In this document: piece after piece, positions 7,442-17,020 of the stretch
Numbering within the stretch: position 1 is the first letter of the stretch
Layout of the letters: every line of letters begins with the position of its first letter
Source of the DNA: JAICYJ01 sp963766445
Lineage (GTDB): Bacteria; Actinomycetota; Thermoleophilia; Gaiellales; JAICJC01
Reading direction: 5' to 3'
DNA length: 64,000 nucleotides
Assembly: GCA_963766445.1 (NCBI GenBank)
Contig: CAVXZW010000024.1
Location: 62,001 to 126,000 of the forward strand
Translations under genes and position numbers: made by a program
Notes under the pieces: generated by a model
Told to the model about the DNA's origin: nothing
Database searches by the model: none
What the model saw: the letters and a program-made list of their open reading frames with translations, nothing else

Positions 7442-10400
7442 TCACGCCGTTGCTTCGAGGAAGGGTGTGGCTTGGCGTTGGTAGAGCGTGGCGCCTGTGT
7501 GTTCTGCGAAGGTGAGCACGGCCTGGGCGTGTCGGGTGGCTTCTGTGAGTCGCCCATCGTTGGTAGCCTTCTCGGCGGCGAGCAGGTGTGCGTCGGCGGC
7601 GAGGGGGCGGCTTCCAATCTCCGTGTAGAGCAGCGCCGCGTCGGCATACAGCTCGTCGGCGGTGAGGAGGAGGGCGTCTCGCCAGCGGCACGCTTCGGGC
7701 AGTAGAAGGGCTGCGCGGCGGATATCTTCGTGGCGGCTGTGTCGGACGAGGATTGGGGCGAGTTCGCATAGCTCAAGGGAGCGTGCGGTGAATCCCTCGC
7801 TGCGATTCCAGCGCGTGAGGAAGCGGTCGGTGGTGGCGAGCGCCTCTGCAGCTGCGTCTTGAGCGTGGTGGCAGCGGGCTTCCAGCGCCTCGCCGTAGTA
7901 GAAGTCCTCATCGCCGCCGGTGTCGGTGGCAAAGGGCATGAAGGCGGTCGCCTCGGTGAACGCCTCCTCGACCCGGTTGTAGGCCAGTGCGGTACGGCCG
8001 CGCACAACTCCGGCGAATCTCTCGATCAGCTGGACGGATGTGGTGACCTGCGCGCGAGCAGCTGCCGGCTCGCCAACCAGTCACCGCTGTGATACGCCTG
8101 GTAACTCTGCTCCACTGCGACCGCATCGCTGAATTCGGAGAGCGCAAAGCGGCTGGCCCATCTGGCTGCACTCATGTACGCCCTATCCGCGGCTGCCATG
8201 TCGCCGAGACCACGGACCGCATCTGCCAGATTCGAGTAGACCAAGGGCACGTTTGGTGCGCCTGTTCTGACAGGTGTCTGCGCCGCGTCGCGCAAGTCCC
8301 CGACGCCGGCAGCGTCGCCGAGCTGGACGCGCACATAGCCACGCCATTGCAGCAGGTATGCGCGTCCGGTAGTGAGACCCGCCTCGTCGGCGAGCGGAAG
8401 CATCACATCGATCAGCACCCGCGCCTGCTCGGCCTGGCCAAGAGTTAATCAAACGAAGTGCCCGTCCTGCCGCGAGCTGGCACATGACCTCGCTGGGTGC
8501 CACTCGCGCCGCGTACTCAGCGCCCCGGCCCAGATGGAGATCCTGCTCCTCCCCGGAGGTCTCATGCCGCTCGTACCAATCCGAGAACAGCGATTCCACC
8601 CGCGCCGCGGCCTCCCACCGCTCCAACTCGACCTGCGCTTCCAGCGCCCGTTCAAGGATCTCCAGATCCGGACTGCTCGCATTGCGAAGCGCCTCTGCCT
8701 CGGCGAGGAGAAGGGTCGCCCGCGCCTCCCGGTCGTCGGAAGGCGTGAGGGTGAGTGCCGCCTGGTAGTGGTGCGCGGCGGCTCGATGCGCGAACGCGGC
8801 GGCCGCTTGGCCACCCGCCTCGGTGAACGCGGCCAGCGCCCTGGGCACCAGCGCGGCCATGTCCTCTCCAAGCGCCTCCCGCAAGGCGAGTGCTCGGGTG
8901 TAATGGTCCGCAAGCAATTCGGCCTTGTCGTCGCGTTCACCGGCCAGCTGTTCGATCCACTCCGCGGCGGCCTCGTGCTTCTGGGCGCGGTCGGCGCGGC
9001 GGATCTGGGAGTAGGCGACATCTCTTGTGAGGGCGTGGCCGAACTTGAACTCCGCCTCGCCCTGATCGAGGAGTGCCGGACACGCTGGACGAGCTGCTTT
9101 CGCTCCAAGCCAGTGTAGCAACTCCTCGGCCTGCCATGCGCTGCGCTCGGTGAGCGTGCAGACCGCGCCGATCCAGCCGTCTTCCCGACCACGGAGGCGT
9201 CCTGGATGAGCGCCTTCTCCTCCGCCGGTCAGCGTATCGAGGCGGGCCGCGATGATGCCCTGAATCGACTCGGGCAAGTCGTCGACCTCGCCGGCCAGCG
9301 TCCATCCACCGGCTCTCCCTCGATCAGCAGCCCACGGTCTTGCAGCATCCGCACGTACTCCTGCGCATACAGCGGGTTGCCCTCCGCGCGCTCCAACAAT
9401 GCCTGCTGCACCTCGGCCGGCAGCAGCGCCTGGTCGAGGAGTCCGCGACCAGCCGCGCGGTATCCTCGTTTGTGAGCGGCGTCAGCGAGATCGTGTTGCG
9501 CGTTCGTCTTGCCTCCGCCCCACGCTCGCGTCGTTCGAGCAGCTCGGGTCGCGCGGTGCAGACGATCAGCAGCGGCACCGCGCCGGCGCGGTCGGCGAGC
9601 AAGCTCGATGAAGTCCAGCAGCGCGTCGTCGGCCCAGTGGATGTCCTCAAACACCAGCACCGTCGGGCCGTCCTCGGCGAGTGCCTCGAAGAACCGCCGC
9701 CAGGCCGCGAACGCCTCCACCCGGCCGCCTCGCCGCGGCCCGTAGGCGGCTCCAGGCCGACCAGAGGGCCGCAGGTGGCGCGCCACCCACTCGCGATCGC
9801 GCTCGTCCAAGACGAGCGCCGTCACGGCCTCTGGGAGCTTTCTCCGCGGCCACGGCGCCGAGTCGGATTCGAGGATCCCGGCCTGCGCCTTGACCATCTC
9901 GCCCAGCGCCCAGAACGCGACACCCTCCCCATACGACAAGCGAGCGGCCCCGCCGCCACGTAATCAACTCCGGCAGCTCCTCGACATAGCGCGTACAGCT
10001 CCTCGACCAGCCGCGTCTTGCCGATCCCCGGCTCGCCGATCACCGAGACGAACTGCGTCGACGGCTCACGCCGCGAACGATCCAGCGCGACACGCAGCAG
10101 CTTCGGCCTCGGCGTCGCGGCCGACCAGCGGTAGCTGGTCGACCGCAGCTGCTCGGGCACGATCGACCGCGGCGCCGACCGCCACCCAGACCGCGACCGC
10201 CTCGCTCTTGCCCTTCGCCTCCACCGGCTCCGCCTCCTCATAGCGAATGGCACGGCTGGTCGCCCGAAATGTCCACTCATCCACAAGACGCCGTCCAGCG
10301 GCGCAGCCGACTCCAACCGGGCCGCCGTGTTCACCACATCGCCGACCGCATCGACCCACCCGCCGGGTCATGGCTGACCAGCGCCTCGCCGGTCGTCACG

Positions 10401-10794
10401 CCGACCCGCACCCGCAAGTCGGCCTCGCCGGCCTCGGCCACCTCGCTCACGGATCACGAGGCCGCAGCGGACCGCCCGCTCTGGATCATCCTCATGCGCC
10501 ACCAGACCGCCCGAAGATCGCCATCACCCCATCGCCCGTGAACTTCGCGACCAGACCACCCGTCCGCTCCACCTCCCACCGCAAAACTGCAGATACGGAG
10601 CCAGGAAGCCCTCCACGTCCTCGACATCGAGCCGCTCCGATCGCCGCGTGAACCCGGCCAGGTCGGCGAACAGGACACTCACCACTCGCCGCTCACGACG
10701 CTCCGCCGCCGGCAGCAGCGAACGGCGCCGCGCACTCCAAGCAGAACTTCGCCTGCTCCGCGTTCGACTCCCCACAGCGAGGACAGGTCACCAT
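7442..10794 (-). CDS. Zinc-ribbon / class III cyclase / AAA ATPase / TPR regulator, several frameshifts
   Basis: Read across frames this is one protein of about 1,110 residues. It starts MVTCPRCGESNAEQAKFCLE with a four-cysteine zinc ribbon, followed by the cyclase start ERRVVSVLFADLAGFTRRSE. Further along are the cyclase end (EEAEPVEAKGKSEAVAVW), a P-loop (GEPGIGKTRLVEEL), a Walker B-like VLVFEDIHWADDALLDFIEL, and a long TPR-like helical C-terminus ending at 7442. This architecture is a known actinobacterial family of putative adenylate/guanylate cyclases with STAND-type ATPase. Frames change near 10690, 10560, 10240, 10060, 9950, 9590, 9210, 8445 and 8030. Either the gene is dead or this part of the sequence is poor. 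Confidence 0.7.
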
Positions 10795-10804
10795 CCCGTC
10801 CAGT

Positions 10805-11512
10805 TTAAGGACACCCCCGAGCAGCGCACAAGAACGGTGGCCGACTTCCCCGAGCGCATAGCCGCATGGAGCAGGTGACGCACCTTCCGGGGCGACCTGA
10901 CGCGAGATTCTTCTTCCGGCAGCCTGAGCAGGAGTGATCCGACGGTGATGCCCTCGTCCGGTTGGCGGGCGTCCCGCCCGTATAGGGTCCGCAAGTTGCC
11001 GGGGTGGTTGGCTGTCCGGGTTCAGATCCCCCAGGTGGCGCTTGGCGATTCGATGTAGTGGCTAGTGGTGTTGAGCCAGATGGTTGGCTGCTGGACTGCC
11101 GCAGTCCCGGTAGGTGGCCTGGATCCAGGCGGCTCGTTGGTCTCTCAGCGCAGCGTTCACGTTCTGCTCGGGTGTTGCTGGTCAGTGGGATGATGAGCAG
11201 AAGGGCGGGCAACCCGAATACCGGCAGAAGAATGCTGGCGTAGAGGTAGATTGCGAAGAGGTGCTGGTCGCGTTGATGCATCGCGAGTGAGATGAGCAGT
11301 GTGGTGACGGCTCCGGCCAGCCAGGCCAGGCCGGTCTTCTTCCAGCCCCAGAAGCGTGACGGTGGTAGTGGTTTGTCGCGCAGCTCATCGGGGATCTCGT
11401 CGGGGTGAATCCGGTACTCGCCACGAATGCTGACGATGAACCAGATGCCGTTCAGCTCAGTGATGTACTCGTAATCACCACAGTGTTTATCTGTCGGTCG
11501 GTCGAGGGTCAT
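10805..11512 (-). CDS. Two-helix membrane protein, C-terminus uncertain
   Basis: The first 115 residues are coherent: a soluble N-terminus (CGDYEYITELNGIWFIVSIR), then two membrane helices (TGLAWLAGAVTTLLISLAMH and LFAIYLYASILLPVFGLPAL). After SNTRAE the given frame turns into low-quality Ser/Pro/Arg sequence. One frame over, VNAALRDQRAAWIQATYRDC runs to a stop at 11062, so a frameshift near 11165 with a true end near 11062 is likely. Its ATG overlaps the previous gene's stop in ATGA, so it is translated from the same message as the gene at 11509-11856. Confidence 0.6.
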   Translation of the reverse strand: MTLDRPTDKHCGDYEYITELNGIWFIVSIRGEYRIHPDEIPDELRDKPLPPSRFWGWKKTGLAWLAGAVTTLLISLAMHQRDQHLFAIYLYASILLPVFGLPALLLIIPLTSNTRAERERCAERPTSRLDPGHLPGLRQSSSQPSGSTPLATTSNRQAPPGGSEPGQPTTPATCGPYTGGTPANRTRASPSDHSCSGCRKKNLASGRPGRCVTCSMRLCARGSRPPFLCAARGCP

Positions 11513-11856
11513 AGTCGCTTCCCCAGTGGGATGGGTGGAAGCAGCGCTCTGCAGCTAGAGCAGCGGATCGGGCCTCGGTATTCGAACTGCTCGATTGCTG
11601 GGTGCAGGCAGGTCAGGCAGAGACGGGTACCACGAGGAGGCGCAACGGGCACGCTGGTGAGCGGGTTGGGAGACTGGCCTGGGAACAGCTCAAACCAAAA
11701 CGGGATCTCTCCCCAGGGAACACCGCCCTGCTCAGCGAACAGCGCCCACGGAACGCCATCATCCACCAATAGCGCTGGCAACCTCGGCGCGATGGCTTGC
11801 TCCGGTTTGCAGATCGCGACATCCGCCTCGTACTTGCCAATGAAGCTGGTCGCCAT
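11509..11856 (-). CDS. Zinc-ribbon-like hypothetical protein
   Basis: 115 residues. The N-terminus resembles no known domain. The C-terminus has two CxxC pairs (RLCLTCLHPA and IRCSSCRALLPP, residues about 79-107), a likely zinc knuckle. It ends in an ATGA overlap with the membrane protein gene at 11512, so the two form a pair. No strong ribosome-binding site precedes ATG 11856; translation may start further upstream, near the repeated AAAGGAGA blocks at 11914-11942. Confidence 0.6.
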   Translation of the reverse strand: MATSFIGKYEADVAICKPEQAIAPRLPALLVDDGVPWALFAEQGGVPWGEIPFWFELFPGQSPNPLTSVPVAPPRGTRLCLTCLHPAIEQFEYRGPIRCSSCRALLPPIPLGKRL

Positions 11857-11913
11857 CGCTGGCGAACGGTCTTGCTCCGGGCAAAATGAGTTTGAGCGGT
11901 TGATGGGTCTTGG

Positions 11914-11942
11914 TGGTCTCCTTTCGCGTGGTCTCCTTTCGC
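11914..11942. repeat. Two 14-base direct repeats containing AAAGGAGA
   Basis: On the minus strand the 14-mer GCGAAAGGAGACCA occurs twice with a 15-base period (11942-11929 and 11927-11914). Each copy carries a ribosome-binding-site core pointing toward the zinc-ribbon gene. It may be a recent tandem duplication in a leader, or coding (KETTRKETT) if translation starts upstream. Confidence 0.45.
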
Positions 11943-11992
11943 TCGTTCGGGTTCACAGCTGCCAAGATCGCTGCTTGGCAAAGTCGATTGCC

Positions 11993-12627
11993 TCACCAGC
12001 GCCGAGCCGGGGTCAGGTACTCAGACGTGGTCTCAGCGCTCTTGTGACCCAGCAGATCGCGGATCCCAGCCAGCGACAGGCCCTCACGGTCAAGCTCCAG
12101 GGCGTAGGCATGTCTCAGGCCATGGCAGTGGACGCGCTTTGCGATGTCTGCTCTACGGGCCAAACGCGGGAGCAAGTGGCGCACGTAGTCCTGGCGCACC
12201 TCGCCGCCGTCGAGTGTGCAGATCAACGGCTGGCGATTCGAGATGCCGAGCTGTCGCCGTCGTTGATCCAAGCAAAGACGATTGCAGCTCCGCCTGGATC
12301 AATTCCTACCACCCGATGCAAATCGCCTTTGCCATGCTGGACGCGAACCGTCCCCGAATCGAAATCAATGTCCTTGGTACGCAGTGCGAGCACCTCTGAA
12401 ATGCGAAGCCCAGATCGCCAAGCCAAGACCACTAGCGCTCGATTCCGAAGCCCGGTCGGCGCTCGCCCGGAACAAGCCCGGATCAGCCGCTCGATCTCCT
12501 CGGCAGTCAATACGTCGGCGTCAAGGCGTCGTGATTTCGCAGCAACCGCCAAAATCCACCTCCAGATACGATAGACACGAAAAGAGCCAAAGAGGTGGCC
12601 ATATAGCAGTCCCCCAGCGGTCCGCAC
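11993..12627 (-). CDS. Tyrosine recombinase (XerC/D-like catalytic domain), frameshifted
   Basis: The catalytic domain is complete across two frames. The arginine is in WRSGLRISEVLAL, the lysine in HGKGDLHR, then HGLRHAYAL (His and Arg), LLGHKSAETT and the nucleophile tyrosine in SEYLTP near the stop. One shift near 12265 joins the halves. Upstream of LDADVLTAEEIERLIRAC there is little sign of the N-terminal core-binding domain, so the protein seems N-terminally short. It lies in the middle of the putative element, away from both repeats, and may belong to a cassette or an older insertion. Confidence 0.75.
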
Positions 12628-12886
12628 GGTTACCGTGACTATTTCGACCCGAACCCGCCCAGGGACACACCACCTCTACCAAGATCAACGCTGAGGGCGG
12701 CAGGAAAATTCCACTCCCGAACGACGGTGGCGATCCGTCCGTCATCGCCGAGCGCTTTACGAGGTAGGAGTTCCCTGGGATGGCTCAGCGCATCGAGAAC
12801 ACCGTGCTAAGCGCATGAAGTTTTAATTAGGCTGCAACTGCCTTCACCGGCGGTCGTTGTTGCAAGCGAGCCTCGCGAGTGGGTAG

Positions 12887-12892
12887 TAGGGT
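12887..12892 (+). promoter_or_regulatory. Leaderless -10 box (TAGGGT) for the hydrolase-cyclase gene
   Basis: TAGGGT ends six bases before GTG 12899, with no Shine-Dalgarno sequence. The 16 bases before this GTG are the same as those before ATG 23979 (GTAGTAGGGTGGCGCG). That spacing puts the transcription start on the start codon. Confidence 0.6.
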
Positions 12893-12898
12893 GGCGCG

Positions 12899-14401
12899 GT
12901 GATCGAGGCTGAGACGCGCTACGCGGTGACAGTGGACGGTGTGCATATCGCCTACCAGGTGCACGGGGCCGGGGCAGTCGATCTGATCTGGGTTCAAGGG
13001 TTCGCAGAAAACACCGAGATCCGCCTTGAGATCAATCCGTATTGGCGGCGGATGCTGTCGGTGATGGCGGCGCGGTGGCGCGTGATCCTGTTCGACAAGC
13101 GAGGCACGGGCCTCTCTGATCGGCAGCAGACGCCGGACTTAGAGAAGCGGGCGGACGATCTCCGCGCGGTGTTGGACGCGGTGGGGTCGCAGTCGGCGGT
13201 GTTGTGCGGTGAGGAGGAGGGCGGCGCGTTGGCCGCCTATTTTGCTGCCAGCTTCCCGAGCCGCGTGACGGCGCTCATTTTGATTAACGCCTTCGCGCGA
13301 GCGGCGTGGGCACCGGACTATGACTTCGGGGTGAGGGAGGACGAGTTCTTGGCTGACCGTGGGCTGATGGCGGCTAGGTGGGGCACGGTCGATGACGCCC
13401 GCGAATGGGCGAGAGCGGAGGCTCCGAGCATCGCAGACGATCCCGACCTCTTGCGCGGCCTGGCCAAGGCAAACCGCCACGCCGCCTCGCCGGGCGCGGC
13501 ACTGGCGTTCTACGACGTGTGGTACGCGACCGACGTGCGAGCCGTTTTGGGAACCATTCAAGCGCCGACATTGGTGATAAGCCGAGCAGAAGCTGGGGCA
13601 AGTGTCGGCGGGCAAGCCATCATCGCCACCAACGCCAGCTATATGGCAGATCAGATTCCGGGCGCGCACCATTTGCGCGTCCCAGGCCGAGACATGGTGC
13701 CGTGGCTGGGGGACTCTGACCAGATCATCAACGAGATCGACCAGTTCCTCGACGCCCAACGAGCCGAGCAAGCCGAGTTCGACCGCGTGCTTGCCACCGT
13801 CCTGTTCACCGACATCGTTGGTTCGACTGAGCGAGCCGCTGCGATGGGCGATCACGCTTGGAAGGAGCTACTTGAGCGTCACCATCAGGTCGTGCGTGCG
13901 ATGCTCGGCCGCTACAGGGGCGTGGAGGTCGCCACCGCTGGCGACGGATTCTTCGCGACCTTCGACGGCCCCGCTCGTGCCGTTCGCTGCGCTCAGGCCA
14001 TGGTCAAGGCACTCGAACCGCTCGGCGTGGAAATCCGAGCGGGCGTTCACACCGGTGAGATCGAACGGATGGCCGACAATGTTGGTGGCCTCGCCGTCCA
14101 CATTGGTGCCCGCGTGGGAGCCATCGCCGGAGCGTCTGAGGTCGTCGTCTCCAGTACCGTCCACGACCTCGTTGTCGGCTCAGGACTCACGTTCGAGGAT
14201 CGCGGCGCCCAAGCATTCAAGGGTGTTCCCGGCACGTGGCAGCTCTACCAGGCGACTTCTGCCGTACTTCAGATTTCCCCATGTCCGAACGGTTGCGCCG
14301 GTCCCCACGAGGACCCCGGCCTGGCATCCCAGAAGAATCCGGCGAGCCAGATAGGCGGCACGAAGACCCCGATTATGATCAGGCCCCAACGTCCTTTCTG
14401 A
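12899..14401 (+). CDS. Alpha/beta-hydrolase - class III adenylate/guanylate cyclase fusion
   Basis: 500 codons from GTG. Residues about 5-285 form an alpha/beta-hydrolase fold (VILFDKRGTGLSDR, then DAVGSQSAVLCGEEEGG at the nucleophile elbow and a histidine in the GAHHLRVPG segment). At the elbow the usual GxSxG reads C-G-E-E-E-G, so the hydrolase may lack its serine and act as a sensor. Residues about 298-455 are a class III cyclase, with metal-binding aspartates in VLFTDIVGSTE and TAGDGFFATFD. The last 45 residues look non-coding and overlap a convergent gene, so the true end may be nearer 14265. Confidence 0.82.
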   Translation: MIEAETRYAVTVDGVHIAYQVHGAGAVDLIWVQGFAENTEIRLEINPYWRRMLSVMAARWRVILFDKRGTGLSDRQQTPDLEKRADDLRAVLDAVGSQSAVLCGEEEGGALAAYFAASFPSRVTALILINAFARAAWAPDYDFGVREDEFLADRGLMAARWGTVDDAREWARAEAPSIADDPDLLRGLAKANRHAASPGAALAFYDVWYATDVRAVLGTIQAPTLVISRAEAGASVGGQAIIATNASYMADQIPGAHHLRVPGRDMVPWLGDSDQIINEIDQFLDAQRAEQAEFDRVLATVLFTDIVGSTERAAAMGDHAWKELLERHHQVVRAMLGRYRGVEVATAGDGFFATFDGPARAVRCAQAMVKALEPLGVEIRAGVHTGEIERMADNVGGLAVHIGARVGAIAGASEVVVSSTVHDLVVGSGLTFEDRGAQAFKGVPGTWQLYQATSAVLQISPCPNGCAGPHEDPGLASQKNPASQIGGTKTPIMIRPQRPF

Positions 14402-14469
14402 CCGAGGCGATAGGCGCCGACCAGGCACAGCACGAAGAACAGGAGGATGATGAGCTGGATGGGCGACAC
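14269..14469 (-). CDS. Small membrane protein with two helices
   Basis: From GTG 14469: VSPIQLIILLFFVLCLVGAY, then RLGQKGRWGLIIIGVFVPPI and WLAGFFWDA. Two hydrophobic helices joined by a charged turn make a convincing 66-residue membrane protein. GTG 14478 is an alternative start. It overlaps the end of the hydrolase-cyclase frame by 133 bases tail to tail, which suggests that frame is read too long. Function unknown. Confidence 0.6.
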   Translation of the reverse strand: MSPIQLIILLFFVLCLVGAYRLGQKGRWGLIIIGVFVPPIWLAGFFWDARPGSSWGPAQPFGHGEI

Positions 14470-14600
14470 GTCTGGCACAGGCTGGAGAGCATACGACTCG
14501 CCCCGGCTGGCCGTCCCCGACCCATCCGCAGTCTGTCTGCACCGAATAGGGATCTCCGGGTGGGCAGGTCGCGCGATGTTTGAGCCTCTAACATCAGCCC

Positions 14601-15004
14601 ATGAGCCGCGAGCAGTCCATCGCCGCGATTGACCGCTTCCGCCGTTCATGCGCTAAGCACTAACTCGTTGTCGCCGCGTTTCTTGGCGGCTCGTATGCAG
14701 CCGGTTGCGCCCGCCCCGATTCCGTCATCGACCTGTACGTCGTCACCGAGTTGGAGGACTACTCGACGTTCATCGCCGACCGACAGCGGTTCATTCGCTC
14801 CTGGGTGATGCCACAGAACTCGAAGACCTCTGGAACTTCGAGGGCCTCGGGTTCGATATGACGGCGTTCACGATGGCGGACGGTGTGCACGGCGAGGTCG
14901 CCTACGGGACGACTGCCAACTTCCTGACCATGCACGGTGGCCCGCACGAGGTGCTGGTGGACAAAGCCGATCTGCTTTCCAGGGTGATCTTTCCGCTGCG
15001 CTGA
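14601..15004 (+). pseudogene. Nucleotidyltransferase-fold protein, broken
   Basis: Reads MSREQSIAAIDRFRRSCAKH, an in-frame TAA at 14661-14663, then LVVAAFLGGSYAAGCARPDS and VIDLYVVTELEDYSTFIADR, a frame change near 14810, and LEDLWNFEGLGFDMTAFTMA through to 15004. GGSYAAG is the nucleotidyltransferase signature (as in MNT/KNTase proteins). The second motif reads D-L-Y where D-x-D is expected, so one metal-binding aspartate is missing. Stop, frameshift and motif loss together argue for a real pseudogene, perhaps of an antitoxin or aminoglycoside-type transferase. Confidence 0.6.
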
Positions 15005-15064
15005 ACACCTACCAGGGGCGCTGGTGTGTGCAGTTCGAGCCGCAGGAGTAGATCATGGTCAGGC

Positions 15065-15378
15065 ATGGCTAACCTGCTGGTTCTCGGCGGCGGCGCGTTT
15101 GTGGTCGCCTTTGCTCTGGGCCTGGCGACCGCCTCGACGAAGCGTCGTTACGGCGCGTTGGTTCTGCTTGGAGTCGCCCTGGTGGTGGCGTGGTTCGCCT
15201 TGGCCCTCTCACGGCGAGCACCGATCCCAACCACAAGGACTGTTCGGACTGCGAATACATCTGGGGGCGATGGTGGTGGCCACCGCTGGTCGTCGCGGTG
15301 CTCGGTCTGAACCTGACCGGATGGCTGGCCGGTGCGACCGCAGGATGGCTCGCTCGACGAGCGCGGCGTCCGACCTGA
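15065..15378 (+). CDS. Small membrane protein, one frameshift
   Basis: MANLLVLGGGAFVVAFALGL and YGALVLLGVALVVAWFALAL form two helices. A shift near 15210 then continues TASTDPNHKDCSDCEYIWGR and a third helix, PPLVVAVLGLNLTGWLAGAT, to TGA 15376-15378. Restored length is about 104 residues with three transmembrane segments and a CxxC-containing loop. The stop overlaps the next ATG (TGATG). No family recognised. Confidence 0.6.
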
Positions 15379-15506
15379 TGGAGCAGAGGATACTTCACGC
15401 CTGGCTGGCTACGCGCCCAGAGGTTCCAGAGGTTTATCGGCCGGGCTACAGGATCGTGACAGCGCCGAGCCAGCTGATCGCCATGCAGCGCACCGACCTG
15501 TTTTAG
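15378..15506 (+). CDS. Putative 42-residue protein
   Basis: ATG 15378 shares its A with the TGA of the preceding membrane protein. The sequence MEQRILHAWLATRPEVPEVY, then RPGYRIVTAPSQLIAMQRTD, has normal protein composition and a helix followed by strands. The TGATG coupling is the main evidence. Function unknown. Confidence 0.45.
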   Translation: MEQRILHAWLATRPEVPEVYRPGYRIVTAPSQLIAMQRTDLF

Positions 15507-15585
15507 CGCCGTTTGCAGGGGGAATGTCTTGGGCGCGATGTCGCTGAAGGTCTATCGGCTGCGCAACCGGGAACGACGACGAGGT

Positions 15586-16056
15586 TTACGGCGACGTGCG
15601 TGACGATGAGTCTGCGGCCTGGAGCGGGCGGCGACACTCGCCGACTTCTACGGCCATCCGGTCGAGGTGTGCGTCGTCCTCGCCGGGATCATGGCAAAGC
15701 CGGTGGAGAGCCGGTGCAGCCAGGCCCAACAGCTCCCCGAGCGCGATTTCAACGGCGGCTGAACCGGCGCTCACCGATGGCTTAGCGGTCGTGCTGCTAC
15801 CGCTCGATGTGCTGCCGCAAGAAGAAGTGATTGCGGTTGAGGGGATATCGAGGCGGACGATCCGCTCATCGCGCTCGACCGAGGCGACTATCTCGGCGGG
15901 CAGGCGGACGAGTCCGGGCCGCTCGTAGAACCGGCGACGGACGATCAGGGCGTCTGGTTGGTCGGTACGAGATTCGTATTCCATCCATGCCACCCGACCC
16001 AGCCGACGACCGTCCGCAAAAACCACCGTGTGGCCCTCGACGCCGTGAAGCTTCAC
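15586..16056 (-). CDS. PRC-barrel-like protein, C-terminus doubtful
   Basis: From GTG 16056, residues 10-75 (VVFADGRRLGRVAWMEYESR, IVRRRFYERPGLVRLPAEIV, then SVERDERIVRLDIP) read as a small beta-barrel like the PRC domain found in RimM and photosystem proteins. After DIP the sequence turns into Ser/Thr/Ala-rich text of shadow type, so a frameshift near 15850 is likely and the true C-terminus is unclear. It is divergent from the zinc-ribbon pair at 16136. Confidence 0.5.
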   Translation of the reverse strand: MKLHGVEGHTVVFADGRRLGRVAWMEYESRTDQPDALIVRRRFYERPGLVRLPAEIVASVERDERIVRLDIPSTAITSSCGSTSSGSSTTAKPSVSAGSAAVEIALGELLGLAAPALHRLCHDPGEDDAHLDRMAVEVGECRRPLQAADSSSRTSP

Positions 16057-16124
16057 GCAGCCGTATTCCTGATCAAGGAAGGCGACCCTTCATCGACGCA
16101 TAGCCGAGTGGTAGGGGAGGCTCG

Positions 16125-16130
16125 TATCCT
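16125..16130 (+). promoter_or_regulatory. Possible leaderless -10 box (TATCCT)
   Basis: TATCCT ends five bases before ATG 16136, with no Shine-Dalgarno sequence, matching the leaderless pattern seen elsewhere in the window. Confidence 0.4.
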
Positions 16131-16135
16131 TGAGT

Positions 16136-16354
16136 ATGGCCCGTCCAAACGCTCCGCAGACGAATACTGCCAAGGTGAGGCGCAGCTCCTCCTCGCCGCG
16201 CCTTTCGGCTGCGCGTCCCTGCGAGTTGTGTTACCGGCCGTTGCTTGACTTGGAGGAGCGGTTCTGCGCGTCGTGTGCTGGGAAGGCCGAACGGCTCGGC
16301 CGCCTCCAGGTTGAGCCGACGAAGGATCCTTCGGCCCAACGCCAAACCCTGTAG
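16136..16354 (+). CDS. Small zinc-ribbon protein
   Basis: 72 residues: a Ser/Arg-rich N-terminus, then RPCELCYRPLLDLEERFCAS and CAGKAERLG, a CxxC-(14)-CxxC zinc ribbon. ATG 16136 is chosen over TTG 16130 because of the TATCCT box. The next gene starts two bases after the stop and also encodes a zinc ribbon, so the two probably form a small operon. Function unknown; such ribbons often bind nucleic acid or partner proteins. Confidence 0.55.
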   Translation: MARPNAPQTNTAKVRRSSSSPRLSAARPCELCYRPLLDLEERFCASCAGKAERLGRLQVEPTKDPSAQRQTL

Positions 16355-16356
16355 CC

Positions 16357-16608
16357 GTGAATCTGCATCTTCCACCGCCATGGGGAGCACCGGAGCGCCA
16401 CCTGCCGTGTGCCCGATGTAAAGGAAGCAGAAGCCATTTCGGTCGTCGTCGCATCACGAGCAGTGCAGACGCTGACAGTGACCGAGCCGCTGGCGAGGTC
16501 GCCTGGTTCTGTACCGAGTGCGGGCATAAACACGAGCACGCTGGCGAGAACGAGCCTCGCCAGCACATCAACACCGACGACCTCAGCCAGGGGTTTGACC
16601 GGCACTGA
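16357..16608 (+). CDS. Small zinc-ribbon protein
   Basis: 83 codons from GTG 16357. Two cysteine pairs, LPCARCKGSRSHF and EVAWFCTECGHKHEHAGENE, are spaced as a zinc ribbon; the histidines after the second pair could also bind metal. The gene starts two bases after the previous zinc-ribbon gene and ends eight bases before the convergent HIT gene. No family assigned. Confidence 0.55.
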   Translation: MNLHLPPPWGAPERHLPCARCKGSRSHFGRRRITSSADADSDRAAGEVAWFCTECGHKHEHAGENEPRQHINTDDLSQGFDRH

Positions 16609-16615
16609 TCCCTCG

Positions 16616-17020
16616 TCAGGCGATGGCTGCCATGGCGGCCTTCAAACGTGCAATGTCCTGCGGCGACCGTTCGAAGGTGGTGCTCTTCCCATCTATCGGC
16701 TGCCCCTGGAATGGATCATGGTCGAAACGCGGGTACAGATGCAGATGGAGGTGAGGGACGGTGTTTCCGTGGATCTCGTAGTTCATCTTCGACGGCTGGA
16801 CTAGTTCGCTGAGCGCGGCGGCGACGGCCATCGACTCCCTCCAAAAGGCCGACAACTCCGGCTCATGTAGGTGGAATGGCTCTGCCGCGTGCCGCTTGGC
16901 GACGACGCATGCGTATCCCGGAAGGGGTGCTCTCGACGGTGCCGTCACCCAGGTCGTCGCAAGCTCTGCGACCACGTCGAGCGGCCCACCTTCCCGGCAG
17001 ATCACGCAGCTTGTCTCCAT
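16616..17020 (-). CDS. HIT-family nucleotide hydrolase/transferase
   Basis: 134 residues. The histidine triad is explicit in NTVPHLHLHLYPRFDHDPFQ (residues about 86-105), with CVICREGGPLDVV as the N-terminal zinc-type pair and LPGYACVVAKRHAAEPFHLH as the central strand. HIT proteins hydrolyse or transfer nucleotidyl groups (AMP-lysine, Ap4A and similar). On the minus strand TACCGT (17034-17029) lies eight bases before ATG 17020, consistent with a near-leaderless start. It reads cleanly in one frame, unlike most neighbours. Confidence 0.92.
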   Translation of the reverse strand: METSCVICREGGPLDVVAELATTWVTAPSRAPLPGYACVVAKRHAAEPFHLHEPELSAFWRESMAVAAALSELVQPSKMNYEIHGNTVPHLHLHLYPRFDHDPFQGQPIDGKSTTFERSPQDIARLKAAMAAIA

